From: Pelagibacteraceae bacterium
GTDB lineage: Bacteria > Pseudomonadota > Alphaproteobacteria > HIMB59
Assembly (NCBI GenBank): GCA_019651435.1
Contig: BOYI01000001.1
Location: 310,001-374,000, forward strand
DNA length: 64,000 bases
Direction: 5' to 3'
The notes below the pieces were generated by a model. That model searched no databases. It was not told the origin of the DNA and worked only from the letters and a program-made list of their open reading frames with translations. Position numbers and translations under genes: made by a program. Within the stretch, counting starts at the first letter, position 1. The number at the start of each line of letters is the position of its first letter. This document shows positions 31,035-40,766 of the stretch, piece by piece.

Positions 31035-32616
31035 GACTAAATTTGTTAGATATACTGCGAATTTTATATGCTTTTTCTTAATAAATGTACATTTGAATGC
31101 GTCACAAATCAGTAATGATTATAATAATCAACTACTAGGCACACTTTATGCTGACTATAACAATGATTTTTTGTCTTGGAAAAAGCTTCCACAATTTGAA
31201 GATTATGCAGATCCATCAAGCTTGCACATGAATCAAATTATCACTGGTGAAAAATTTAATTTTTCTGACTTAAATGAAAATTTTACTTTGCAGCTTATTG
31301 ATAAGTTAGAAAGGCTAAAGAATGATGATTGCTCCCTTCTGGAAATCGATAGTGCCTACTATATTTTCGAAGAGACTTTGGCAAAAAGTATCAATTTTTG
31401 GATGAAATACTGTTTAAAGGAAGATGTTCAAAAACAAAACATTGTAATTGATCAAAGATTTAAGAATATATCCTTATTAAATGAATTATATTTAGGTTTT
31501 TTAAACAATGAAATCCAAGTCATAAGTGATTTATATGTAAAGATCGCAAATGATGAACAACTTTTGAGATTATTTAATTCAAAAGAATTAAATTTAATAA
31601 ATAAAATATTTACCTCATTTGAATTTGAATTTCCATTAGAAGAATTGACAGTAAATGATACCTCTTTGAATAATATGACAATAAAGTTAGATCAAGATTT
31701 TCAAATTAATAATTTTAAAGATTTAATTTTTTTACAAGCATATCAGACTAGTATTTATTATTACTACTCAAGACAGTATAAACAATCTTTAGCCCTAATG
31801 GCTTACTTGTCAAATAATGATCTTAAAAATAAATCTTATTATGAATACCAGTTAATTTCTTTTCTAGCGGAGTTAAATCCAAATAATGAAAGTTTAAAAG
31901 CAATAGAAGATTTTACTTTTACAAATACTAAATTTTCTTTTTTTAAGAATTATTTATACCTAAAAACCGCTACCGAATTTGATATAGAAATAAATCAATT
32001 AAAAAATTTCTTTAAACAAATAAACTTTTTGGGTGATTGGCAAACTATTGAGCTTGCCTTACTTGTTGCAATTGAAATGTACAGTCATAATTTAAATACA
32101 GAAGCATTAGAATTTATTGAAAACTGTTGTTTTGACTCAATTAACTCCTCAGAAGATCCACTTCATCTTTTTAAATATGGCATACTTTTGGAGAGAAACG
32201 GAAAAATCAAATCTTCAGAAAAAATTATCCAAAAAAGTTTAGATATTTCTGATAATTCTTATCCCTATATTCTCAATTATTTGGCTTATCTATGGGTCGA
32301 TAATAATAGAAATTTAGATAAAGCTGAAAAAATGTTAATTAAAGCCGTAGAAGACTCTAATTACGAGGACGGTGCTATCATTGATAGCCTTGGTTGGTTA
32401 TATTTCAAAAAAGATGATTTGAAGCTTGCTGAAAAATGGATATCCGACGCATATCGATTGGAACCATCAGAGCCAGAAATAATTGATCATCTATCGCAAA
32501 TATATCTTAAGTTGGGTCGGTACAAAGAGTCAAAGTTTTTAGATAATAAAATTTTATTATTTCATAAAGATTATTTCAAAATAGATGAAATTAAAGAAAG
32601 AAATGAAAACTCATAA
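31033..32616 (+). CDS. Exported tetratricopeptide-repeat protein
   Basis: A 527-residue protein with an N-terminal signal-like segment (FICFFLINVHLNA, residues 12-24) and a helical C-terminal TPR array near 370-510, where YPYILNYLAYLWVDNNRNLDKA and AIIDSLGWLYFKKDDLKLAE form recognisable repeats. The middle part is poorly conserved and rich in Asn/Lys/Leu. A TPR protein directly upstream of ispE is a common alphaproteobacterial arrangement; the partner proteins are unknown. The start overlaps that of the divergent UDG-like gene; the end overlaps ispE by 14 bases. Confidence 0.78.
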   Translation: MTKFVRYTANFICFFLINVHLNASQISNDYNNQLLGTLYADYNNDFLSWKKLPQFEDYADPSSLHMNQIITGEKFNFSDLNENFTLQLIDKLERLKNDDCSLLEIDSAYYIFEETLAKSINFWMKYCLKEDVQKQNIVIDQRFKNISLLNELYLGFLNNEIQVISDLYVKIANDEQLLRLFNSKELNLINKIFTSFEFEFPLEELTVNDTSLNNMTIKLDQDFQINNFKDLIFLQAYQTSIYYYYSRQYKQSLALMAYLSNNDLKNKSYYEYQLISFLAELNPNNESLKAIEDFTFTNTKFSFFKNYLYLKTATEFDIEINQLKNFFKQINFLGDWQTIELALLVAIEMYSHNLNTEALEFIENCCFDSINSSEDPLHLFKYGILLERNGKIKSSEKIIQKSLDISDNSYPYILNYLAYLWVDNNRNLDKAEKMLIKAVEDSNYEDGAIIDSLGWLYFKKDDLKLAEKWISDAYRLEPSEPEIIDHLSQIYLKLGRYKESKFLDNKILLFHKDYFKIDEIKERNENS

Positions 32617-33426
32617 ATTAATTTCACCTGCAAAAATTAATTTAAATTTAAAAGTTATTAATTTCGATAAGGAATTAAAGAAACATAAACTTTCATCTCA
32701 GGTAGCTATTATCAAACTTCATGATGTAATAGAAATTAATCAATCAAATGATTTAAAGGTAGTTTATAGAGATAAAAATAGAAAAAAAAAATAATTATAA
32801 AAAATGACTTAGTAAAAAAAACAATTAAATATTTTGACAAAAAGTATCAAAAAAAATCAAAATTTAATATTCTTGTTAAAAAGCAAATACCAGTAGGATA
32901 TGGCATAGGTGGTGGATCATCAAATGCTGCCTCTATATTAAAATTTCTTTATAAATTCCATGAAATAAATCCTAAAAATTTTTTTGATGATGCTCCTGAA
33001 TTGGGATCAGATGTATTACTATTTTACAATCAAACACCAAAAATCATTGATGGAATTAAAAGTTATAAAACACTAAATAAAAATAAACCTAGGTGGAGAA
33101 AAATTTATTTAATTTTTCCAAGAACAAAGAATTTAACAGCTTCAATATTTTTATATTTTCGAAAAAATTTTATAAATAAAAAAATAACAAAAAACCCTTT
33201 TAGAAATGACCTACTAGGGTCCTCTCTTGCAATAAACTCTGAGTTTTTTGATATTTACTCACTACTATTGTCTGAAAAGAAAAAATTTTCTTTTTTTGGT
33301 ATGAGTGGCAGTGGTTCTAGTATTTTCTTTAATTTTGATAAAATCAGCTCAGAAAGATCAATGATTCAATTAATTAAACAAAAATTCCCATTGGTTAGAA
33401 TTGAAAAATCATATTATTTCGGATAA
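32603..33426 (+). CDS. ispE: 4-diphosphocytidyl-2-C-methyl-D-erythritol kinase, frameshifted
   Basis: GHMP kinase of the MEP isoprenoid pathway. The start at 32603 gives MKTHKLISPAKINLNLKVI, with the family motif PAKINLxL. The frame breaks inside a run of ten A bases at about 32785-32792; the next frame continues IIIKNDLVKK, then the ATP loop PVGYGIGGGSSNAAS, ELGSDVLLFY, and the C-terminal FGMSGSGSSIFF. Corrected length is about 274 residues, near the usual 285. The pathway has no bypass here that I can see, so the break is probably an error. It sits between the TPR gene and tRNA-Gln. Confidence 0.87.
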
Positions 33427-33442
33427 GTTCATAAAATCTTGA

Positions 33443-33517
33443 TGGGGCGTAGCCAAGCGGTAAGGCACCGGTTTTTGGTATCGGCATGCGTAGGTTCGAA
33501 TCCTACCGCCCCAGCCA
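33443..33517 (+). tRNA. tRNA-Gln (anticodon TTG), CCA encoded
   Basis: A full cloverleaf can be folded: acceptor stem TGGGGCG with CGCCCCA, D-arm around AGCCAAGCGGTAAGGC, anticodon stem CCGGT/ATCGG closing the 7-base loop TTTTGGT with anticodon TTG, and T-arm GTAGGTTCGAATCCTAC. Discriminator G at 33514 and the CCA at 33515-33517 are in the DNA. It lies between ispE and the ABC-F gene and is the only tRNA gene I found. Confidence 0.96.
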
Positions 33518-33535
33518 TTTTTAAATTATGTTCCC

Positions 33536-35353
33536 ATGAGTAATCAACTTCTTCTATCACTTAAGGAAGTAATTGTTAGTTATCATAAAAAAGAAGTATT
33601 TAAAGAATTAGACTTAATTATTCATAGAAAAGATTTCATAGCTTTAGTTGGAAAAAATGGTGCTGGTAAATCTACTTTAATGAATGTTCTTACAGAAAAC
33701 CATGAAATTGATAATGGTGAAATTTGGAAAATTGATAATTTAAAAATAAGTTACTTTAATCAAAATTTTTTTTTCATTGATGAAGGTCAATCTATAGAGA
33801 AAGAGATCTCATCAATACTTCTTGATAAAAATGAGGATTTTCAAATTGATATTTTTTGCAATTATCTTGGCTTAGATAAAAATTCTTTAATTAAAAATTT
33901 ATCAGGTGGGCAAAAAAGAAGAGTAGGTTTAATAAAAACTTTAATAAATAAATCTGATATTTTATTACTTGATGAACCAACTAACCATCTAGATTTAGAT
34001 ACAATTATTTGGTTAGAAAATTATTTAAAACGATTAGATTGTGCTATTTTATGTGTTAGCCACGATCGACAATTTTTAAAAAATTTCACTAATAAGATTT
34101 TCTGGATAGATAGGTCAAAAATTAAAATAAATAATCATGGCTATGCTGACTTTGAGAGCTGGTCTAAGGCATTATTAGCTCAAGAAGAGCGAGAATTGCA
34201 AAATAGAAAGCAATTTGTCAACATAGAAGTTAATTGGGCCAACAAAGGCGTGAAAGCTAGAGTAAAAAGAAATACAAGACGACTAGAGCAAGCAAGAGAG
34301 CTACAACAAAATTTAGACCAAGATATTAGCGCATTTAAAAAAGCTACTAAAAAAATTGAAATTAAACTAGTAAAAGACGAAACAAAGAACTTTAGGCACG
34401 TTGCTGAATTTCACAATGCCTCTTTCTATTATCATTCAGAACAAAATTTACTTAAAAATTTTAATCTTAAAATTAATAAAAAAGATCGTATTGGTTTGCT
34501 TGGTTCAAATGGATCTGGAAAATCTACTTTTTTAAAAATTCTTTTAGGAGAAGTGGCCTTAAAGGAAGGATCGCTTAAAATTAGAAAAGAGTTGGAATTT
34601 TCATATTTTGATCAATTACGAAATGACTTAAAAGACTCAAAACCTATTAAAAAAATATTAGTACCCTCAGGAGGTGACTATCTTAAAGCTAATCAAAAAG
34701 AACGACACGTTTGTAGTTATCTTAAAGATTTTCACTTTGATCCGTCTAAGGCAAATGATCCCGTAGGTAGTCTTTCAGGAGGAATGAAAAACAGATTATT
34801 GCTGTCTAAAGTTTTGGCAAATCCTAAAAGTGGCTTAATTCTTGATGAACCAACTAATGATCTGGATACTGATACACTTGATTTGGTGGAATCTATGCTC
34901 TCAGAATATAACGGCACCCTTATCGTAGTATCACATAATCGAGACTTTTTAGATAAGCTAGTTAATAAAATTCTATATTTTAAAGGCAATGGAGAAGTTT
35001 TAATTTTTAATGGGGGGTACAATGATTTTCTTGCACATAAAGATGAGTTAATTGGATTGCCAAAAGCTTCACAGAATGATGATAAATCTGAGGAGCCCTC
35101 AAAAAAATCAAATATCTCTAATAAAAAAAAAATTACTTTTAAATTAAAATTTGAATTGGATAATCTCCCTAAAGAAATTGATCAAATTAAAGAAGATTTG
35201 AAAGCTTTGGACAAAATATTATCAAATCCTAATTTGTTCAATGAAGATCAAGACAAATTTATAGAAACTTCTGAGAAAATTGGAGCCCTTCAATTGTTGT
35301 TAGAAGAAAAAGAAGATAGATGGCTTGAATTATTGGAAATAGAAAATCAATGA
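33536..35353 (+). CDS. uup: ABC-F family ATPase, Uup-like
   Basis: Cytoplasmic duplicated ATPase without membrane segments. 605 residues: first Walker A GKNGAGKST, signature LSGGQKRRVGL and Walker B ILLLDEPTNHLDLDT; a charged linker near 215-285; second Walker A GSNGSGKST, SLSGGMKNRLLLSK and LILDEPTNDLDTD. A Lys/Glu-rich C-terminal coiled coil of about 70 residues follows (IDQIKEDLKALDKIL), as in Uup, which binds DNA or ribosomes. The ATG lies 18 bases after the tRNA. Its TGA overlaps the ATG of cca. Assignment to Uup rather than another ABC-F subgroup rests on the C-terminal coil. Confidence 0.88.
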   Translation: MSNQLLLSLKEVIVSYHKKEVFKELDLIIHRKDFIALVGKNGAGKSTLMNVLTENHEIDNGEIWKIDNLKISYFNQNFFFIDEGQSIEKEISSILLDKNEDFQIDIFCNYLGLDKNSLIKNLSGGQKRRVGLIKTLINKSDILLLDEPTNHLDLDTIIWLENYLKRLDCAILCVSHDRQFLKNFTNKIFWIDRSKIKINNHGYADFESWSKALLAQEERELQNRKQFVNIEVNWANKGVKARVKRNTRRLEQARELQQNLDQDISAFKKATKKIEIKLVKDETKNFRHVAEFHNASFYYHSEQNLLKNFNLKINKKDRIGLLGSNGSGKSTFLKILLGEVALKEGSLKIRKELEFSYFDQLRNDLKDSKPIKKILVPSGGDYLKANQKERHVCSYLKDFHFDPSKANDPVGSLSGGMKNRLLLSKVLANPKSGLILDEPTNDLDTDTLDLVESMLSEYNGTLIVVSHNRDFLDKLVNKILYFKGNGEVLIFNGGYNDFLAHKDELIGLPKASQNDDKSEEPSKKSNISNKKKITFKLKFELDNLPKEIDQIKEDLKALDKILSNPNLFNEDQDKFIETSEKIGALQLLLEEKEDRWLELLEIENQ

Positions 35354-36068
35354 ATTACAAAAAACAAGTCGATGATTTAATAGATTATGCTGAATTAAAT
35401 GAAATTATTAAAATTTTAAAAGTTTCAGATCAAAATATCTTTTTGTCGGAGGTGCTACTAGGTCAATTTTATCAAAAGAATATACTAATACTGATATTGA
35501 TATAGTCGTACCAAATATAGAAGATGATGTAATTGAAGAGCTAAACTTTCAATATGATGTTAAATTCTTTCCAAGCTATAGGAGTTTAGCGATTTCAATT
35601 GGTAACTTCGAATACCAAATTAATTCTTTCCGAAAGGATGTGAAATCTACAGGAAGACACTCTAAAGTAGCCCCAGCTCAAACTCTAAAAGAAGACTCAG
35701 AAAGGAGAGACTTCACATTTAATAGCGTTTATATCAATCTTGAGGGAGAGGTATTTGATTTTTATTCTGGCGTAAAAGATTTTTATGAAAATCACTTACG
35801 TTTTATTTTTAATCCTATTGATCAAATCCAACAAGATTATTTAAGGGCTCTTAGGTATATACGATTTTTATCTCTTTTTAAAAATACTAAAACTAGAAAT
35901 GAAGATATAGATGCTATTCTTTTGTTATCAAAAAATATTTTTGATTTTGTAAAAGAAAAAAAAATATCTCAAGAACTTAAAAAAATTAAAGACATGCCCT
36001 TTTCATTAAATTCACTTAATTTCTTAAAAAAACATCAAGAGTTAAAAGATTTTCTGCAATTTATTTAA
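35350..36068 (+). CDS. cca: CCA tRNA nucleotidyltransferase / poly(A) polymerase head, short and frameshifted
   Basis: Class II nucleotidyltransferase. The ATG overlaps the uup stop (ATGA). One T is missing at about 35446: adding it gives FFVGGATRSI and then TDIDIVVP, the GG...DxD active site of CCA-adding enzymes. Later family segments are RRDFTFNSVYINLEGEVFDFY and QQDYLRALRYIRFLS. The corrected protein is only about 239 residues; typical alphaproteobacterial CCA enzymes have around 400, so the C-terminal body and tail are mostly missing. No homologous continuation is seen after the TAA at 36066-36068. It is convergent with trmL, overlapping by 4 bases. Confidence 0.8.
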
Positions 36069-36520
36069 ATTGAGTTAATTATAGTTGAGGTCACAATTGC
36101 AACAGAAGTTGCTAGATTTAAAGATCTTGTTTTTGAGTTCATAGGAATGGTAATTTTTTCAATTATTTGATTATGTACAAAGTCGGGAACACCAGCTGTT
36201 TCTTTGCCAAATAAAATTATGTCTTTTTCTTTAAATTTATATTCATAAATACTATTTTGAGTTTTGGTTGTAGCTAAAATCACACGGCAATTTGAAGACT
36301 CACTAAAATCTTTAAAATCATCCCACGAGTTGTGGTGATGAAGCGTGCAATGATCAATATAATCCATAACCGCCCCTTTGAATCTTTTGTCGGTCATTGA
36401 AAAAGATAATGGTTTAATAATATGAAGTGGAAATTCTAAACATGCAGCTGTTCTAATGATCACACCTAAATTTTGAGGCATATCTGGTTGATAAAGGCAA
36501 ACTGAGAATTTATGCGTCAT
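36065..36520 (-). CDS. trmL: tRNA (cytidine/uridine(34)-2'-O)-methyltransferase
   Basis: SPOUT methyltransferase acting on the wobble base of tRNA-Leu isoacceptors. 151 residues: CLYQPDMPQNLGVIIRTAACLEF at the start, the middle VMDYIDHCTLHHHNSWDDF, and the knot region ILFGKETAGVPDF with IPMNSKTRSLNLATSVAIV. Nearly the whole protein is the catalytic domain, as is normal for TrmL. It is divergent from petA with 60 bases between the two starts. Confidence 0.93.
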   Translation of the reverse strand: MTHKFSVCLYQPDMPQNLGVIIRTAACLEFPLHIIKPLSFSMTDKRFKGAVMDYIDHCTLHHHNSWDDFKDFSESSNCRVILATTKTQNSIYEYKFKEKDIILFGKETAGVPDFVHNQIIEKITIPMNSKTRSLNLATSVAIVTSTIINSI

Positions 36521-36580
36521 GATGACTACTACTTATGCTATATCTTACCAATAAAATCTAGATAACATTTAACTTAAAAT

Positions 36581-37105
36581 ATGTCAGAAAATAAAACACC
36601 TAGAAGAGATTTTATCAAACTAGCTACCATGACTCTTGGAGGGGTGGGGGCGGCAAGTTTAGCTATTCCTTTCATCACAAGCATGAATCCAGGTAAAGAT
36701 ACCCTTGCACTTGCATCAACTGAAATTGACCTTTCTCCTCTAAAAGAAGGTCAAAGTTTGACTGTTATCTGGAGAGGAAAACCAGTTTTTATCAAACATA
36801 GAACCCAAAAGGAAATTACTGAAGCAAAGAATACTGATTTAAATGACTTAATCGATATTGAAGACGATGCTGATCGTGTACAAAACGATAAGTGGCTGGT
36901 TGTTTTAGGTGTATGTACTCATTTGGGATGTGTCCCTTTAGGTCAAAAAACATCTGACATCAAAGGCGAATATGGTGGATGGTTTTGTCCTTGTCATGGT
37001 TCTCATTATGATACTTCTGGAAGAATAAGAAAAGGTCCTGCACCAAAAAACCTCCCAGTGCCTCCATATGTATTCCTTAATGAAAGTAGAATAAAGATTG
37101 GATAA
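36581..37105 (+). CDS. petA: Ubiquinol-cytochrome c reductase iron-sulfur (Rieske) subunit
   Basis: Electron-accepting subunit of the bc1 complex, in the periplasm with an N-terminal anchor. 174 residues: a Tat-type start (RRDFIKLATMTLGG, residues 8-21) continuing into the membrane helix, then the [2Fe-2S] ligands CTHLGC and CPCHGSHYD. The distal GPAPKNLPVPPY loop is intact. First gene of petABC; cytochrome b follows after 6 bases. The Arg-Arg motif fits Tat-dependent insertion known for Rieske proteins. Confidence 0.96.
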   Translation: MSENKTPRRDFIKLATMTLGGVGAASLAIPFITSMNPGKDTLALASTEIDLSPLKEGQSLTVIWRGKPVFIKHRTQKEITEAKNTDLNDLIDIEDDADRVQNDKWLVVLGVCTHLGCVPLGQKTSDIKGEYGGWFCPCHGSHYDTSGRIRKGPAPKNLPVPPYVFLNESRIKIG

Positions 37106-37111
37106 AAAATT

Positions 37112-38356
37112 ATGAGTTCAAACGATCCTCAAGGATATAAAAAAACACTTAACTCACCTTACACAGGTTTCAAAGGATGGATAGATTCAAGACTACCTTT
37201 AGTCAGAATGATGGAAGCAGAATATTTAAAGTTCCCAGTTCCAAAATCATTAAATTACTTCTGGTCTTTTGGTGGAATAGCTATGTTTTGTCTAATTGGA
37301 TTAATCCTAACAGGGATATTTTTAGGCTTTCATTACAAACCTTCAGCTGATGAGGCTTTTGACTCCGTTGAGAGAATTATGAGAGACGTTAACTTTGGTT
37401 GGTTAATTAGATATTTACACGCTAATTTAGTTTCTTTCTTTTTTATCGCTACATTCATTCATATTTTCAGAGCTCTTTATTTTGGATCTTATAAGGCTCC
37501 AAGAGAGTTAGTTTATTTATTTGGCCTTACAATGTTTGTTCTTATGATGGGCACTGCATTCTTAGGTTACACACTTCCTTGGGGGCAAATGTCATATTGG
37601 GGAGCTACCGTAATTACTAATTTATTCTCCGCAATTCCTTTTGTGGGAGATGCTATTTTGAAATTATTATTAGGTGATTTTAATGTTGGTGACTCTACCA
37701 TAAATAGATTTTACGTATTACATTGGTTGCTTGCTTTTGCCATAGTTGGTTTAGTTGTTTTCCATGTAATTACATTGCATATGACTGGATCTAATAATCC
37801 AACAGGATCAGAACCTCAAAGTTGGGACGAGACTGTAAGTTTTCACCCCTATGTCACTATTAAAGACTTAAATGCAACAATCTTCTTTTTTATTATTCTT
37901 GCATTTGTATTATTTTATTATCCAAATATTTTAGGTCATTCTGACAATTACATTAGAGCCAATCCTATGGTAACGCCTGCCCATATTGTTCCAGAGTGGT
38001 ATTTTTTACCTTTCTATGCAATCTTAAGAGCCATCCCTGATAAATTAGGCGGTGTTTTAGCAATGTTTGGTTCAATCGCTGCTTTGGGATTATTGCCTTG
38101 GCTTGATACATCAAAAGTTAGATCTTGTTTATTCAGACCAGTTTGGAGAATATGTGTTTTATTATTTGCAATAAACTTTCTTGTGCTTATGTATATGGGT
38201 GGCAAACCTGCCGAAGGTATATATGTATTAATTTCTAGGATCGGTACAGCATATTGGTTCTTATTTATTTTTGTTTTAGCTCCACTGGTTGGATTCTTAG
38301 AAACACCGAGACAACCTCTAAGTATTACCAACTATCTTCAAAGTAAGAAAGCGTAG
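37112..38356 (+). CDS. petB: Cytochrome b of the bc1 complex
   Basis: Membrane subunit with the two quinone sites and haems bL/bH. 414 residues, eight helices. Haem-ligand helices are visible as LIRYLHANLVSFFFIATFIHIFRALYFGSYK and FYVLHWLLAFAIVGLVVFHVITLHM in overlapping view; the Qo motif is PEWYFLPFYAILRA. TLPWGQMSYWGATVITNLFSA is the usual cd-loop. Residue count and motifs are complete with no frame break. It is followed two bases later by cytochrome c1. Confidence 0.97.
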   Translation: MSSNDPQGYKKTLNSPYTGFKGWIDSRLPLVRMMEAEYLKFPVPKSLNYFWSFGGIAMFCLIGLILTGIFLGFHYKPSADEAFDSVERIMRDVNFGWLIRYLHANLVSFFFIATFIHIFRALYFGSYKAPRELVYLFGLTMFVLMMGTAFLGYTLPWGQMSYWGATVITNLFSAIPFVGDAILKLLLGDFNVGDSTINRFYVLHWLLAFAIVGLVVFHVITLHMTGSNNPTGSEPQSWDETVSFHPYVTIKDLNATIFFFIILAFVLFYYPNILGHSDNYIRANPMVTPAHIVPEWYFLPFYAILRAIPDKLGGVLAMFGSIAALGLLPWLDTSKVRSCLFRPVWRICVLLFAINFLVLMYMGGKPAEGIYVLISRIGTAYWFLFIFVLAPLVGFLETPRQPLSITNYLQSKKA

Positions 38357-38358
38357 CT

Positions 38359-39108
38359 ATGAGAGGTCTATTTATATTAGCTCTCTCTTTGCTTAGTTTG
38401 AACACATTTGCAGCTGGATCAAAGATAGACATTCCAAAATATGATTGGTCTTGGAAAGGTTTCTTTGGGACATATGACCGTGCATCGGCCCAGAGGGGTT
38501 TAAAAGTTTATCGAGAAGTTTGTGCAGGATGTCATTCTATGGATCTTATTGCATACAGAAACTTAGCAGATTTAGGTTTTAGCGAAGCTCATATTAAAGC
38601 AATAGCCGCAGAGTATTTAATTCCTGATGGACCAAATGATGAGGGAGAGATGTTTGAAAGAGAAGCAATTCCCTCTGATAGGTTTGCTAATCCTTATCCA
38701 AATGTTCAAGCTGCAAGAGCTGCAAATAATGGTGCGTACCCCCCAGATTTATCTTTAATTGTAAAAGCTAGACCTAAGGGTGCAGATTACTTAAAGGCAT
38801 TATTACTTGGCTATGTTGAAGCGCCCGCTGACAAAGAAGTTCCCGAGGGACAATATTATAATAAATACATGGATGGAAACCTAATTGCTATGCCTTCACC
38901 TCTATCTGAAGGAATAGTCGATTATGATGATGGAACTGAAGCAACCATGGATCAAATGGCTACCGATGTGACAACATTTCTAGCTTGGGCTGCAGAACCA
39001 AGTTTAGAGGACAGAAAGAGAATAGGATTAAAAGTTATTTTATTTTTATTTGTACTTTTAGTTTTAGCTTATATTTCAAAGCAGCAGATCTGGCGCGATA
39101 TCAAATAA
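38359..39108 (+). CDS. petC: Cytochrome c1
   Basis: Haem c subunit of bc1, passing electrons to soluble cytochrome c. 249 residues: signal peptide 1-19 (ending TFAAG), haem-binding CAGCH at 55-59, a Met ligand in NLIAMPSPLSEG, RNLADLGFSEAHIK typical of c1, and a C-terminal membrane anchor (about 225-243). Last gene of petABC, ending 7 bases before the convergent ychF gene. Confidence 0.96.
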   Translation: MRGLFILALSLLSLNTFAAGSKIDIPKYDWSWKGFFGTYDRASAQRGLKVYREVCAGCHSMDLIAYRNLADLGFSEAHIKAIAAEYLIPDGPNDEGEMFEREAIPSDRFANPYPNVQAARAANNGAYPPDLSLIVKARPKGADYLKALLLGYVEAPADKEVPEGQYYNKYMDGNLIAMPSPLSEGIVDYDDGTEATMDQMATDVTTFLAWAAEPSLEDRKRIGLKVILFLFVLLVLAYISKQQIWRDIK

Positions 39109-39115
39109 AATTTAT

Positions 39116-40200
39116 TTAAACATTAAATAGAAAGTGCATGACATCTCCGTCTTGCACAACATATTCTTTTCCTTCAAGGCGAAGCTTACCTTTTTCTTTG
39201 GAACCAGCTTCACCATTAAATTCAATATAATCATTATAAGAAATTGTTTCCGCTCTTATAAATCCTTTTTCCATATCACTATGAATAGTTCCAGCAGCGG
39301 TGGGCGCTAGACTTCCTTTGACAATTGTCCAAGCTCTTAATTCCTTCTCACCAGCTGTAAAAAAATTAATGTAGTTTAAAATTTCATATCCTTTTCTTAT
39401 TACCCTTTTAAGTCCAGTCTCAATCAGGCCAAGACTTTCCAAAAATTCTTTCTTTTCATTTTCATCTGAAATTTGCGAGATTTCAGACTCTATTTTTGCA
39501 CTTACTAATAAAACTTCAGAGTTATTTTTCTTTGCATATTCATTAATTTGTTTCGTGAATTCATTTCCATTAACCGCTGAGTCTTCATCTACATTGCAAA
39601 CAAATACTACTGGTTTAATTGAGATTAATTGAAAAGTGTTTAGATATTCAATTTCTTCTTTTTCAAGATTACCTAAGAGTTGTTTTTCATTTGAGATTAG
39701 ATCTATAGCTTTTTCTAAAATTATTACCTTTTTCTTTTCATCATCAGTCTTTTGAATCTTTTTTTGTTTCTGAAAGTTCTTTTCTAATATATCTAAGTCA
39801 GATAGTGCCAATTCTGCATTTATGATTTTTATATCTTCAAGAGGATCTATTCTATTCTCCACGTGTTGGATATCAGAGTCCTCAAAACACCGAACAATAT
39901 GAAACAAGGCATTCACAGATCTTATGTGAGATAAAAAAGCATTTCCTAAACCCTCACCTTTAGATGCCCCTTTAACAAGTCCTGCTATATCAACTATTTC
40001 AAAAGCTGCAGGAATTATTTTTTGAGGATTGCAAATAGCTGATAATTTTTAAGTCTATCATCAGGAACTCGAACTAATGAGCTATTTGGATCTATTGTAG
40101 CAAAAGGATAGTTTGCAGCTAGAGCTTGTTCATTTTCACATAAAGCGTTAAAAAGAGTTGACTTCCCCACATTGGGAAGGCCAATAATTCCACATTTCAT
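39116..40200 (-). CDS. ychF: Redox-regulated ATPase YchF, one frameshift
   Basis: Obg-family P-loop ATPase linked to ribosomes and stress. The N-terminus has [19 protein letters not shown] (Walker A) and [17 protein letters not shown]. One A is missing in the A-run at about 40050; restoring it gives [16 protein letters not shown], then [25 protein letters not shown], the exact YchF continuation. The remaining frame includes [12 protein letters not shown] (the NxxE motif that gives ATP preference) and the TGS-like C-terminus. Corrected length is about 361 residues, equal to the E. coli protein. It follows pth by three bases. Confidence 0.92.
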
Positions 40201-40203
40201 GAT

Positions 40204-40752
40204 TTAAATGCCCAAATTTGATAAATGCTTAGAAACAAATATCTGAGAGAGATTAAGATGTACGATTTCAAAAAGTGAAAATAAATCTTTTTTTTCATTT
40301 TCTTTAAAATTTCCTAGAACATGTTTGGTTACCATATCTTTGTGCCCAGGATGTCCAATTCCAATTCTTAATTTCCAATAATTTTCACCAATTTTACTTG
40401 AAATACTCCTTAGGCCATTATGTCCTGCATTACCACCTGCAAACTTAATTTTTACCTCTCCTAAACTTAGATCAAGTTCATCATATAAAACAAAGAGTTC
40501 ATCACTTTTTTTTAATTTTGTAGTTTTAAGACTTAAAACTCCAAGACCAGACTCGTTCATATAATTTTCTGATAAAGCTATTTGGCACTGAACACCATCC
40601 AACAAAAAAGAGCTAGAAAGTTTGTAATTTTTAAATTTTTTTATGCCTAGATCCATTTTCTCGATAAGAAACTCTCCAAGCAATAAACCTGCGTTATGTC
40701 TATTGAATTTATGTTTTAAAGTTGGATTACCTAAGCAGAAAAGAGTAAGCAT
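40204..40752 (-). CDS. pth: Peptidyl-tRNA hydrolase
   Basis: Releases tRNA from stalled peptidyl-tRNA. 182 residues with the catalytic His in CLGNPTLKHKFNRHNAGLLL, the Asn of YMNESG, DELDLSLGEVKIKFAGGNAGHNGLRSI (catalytic Asp and substrate loop) and RIGIGHPGHK. Order rplY-pth-ychF is widely conserved in bacteria. It lies 14 bases after rplY and 3 before ychF. Confidence 0.95.
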   Translation of the reverse strand: MLTLFCLGNPTLKHKFNRHNAGLLLGEFLIEKMDLGIKKFKNYKLSSSFLLDGVQCQIALSENYMNESGLGVLSLKTTKLKKSDELFVLYDELDLSLGEVKIKFAGGNAGHNGLRSISSKIGENYWKLRIGIGHPGHKDMVTKHVLGNFKENEKKDLFSLFEIVHLNLSQIFVSKHLSNLGI

Positions 40753-40766
40753 AAAAACAGATTATA

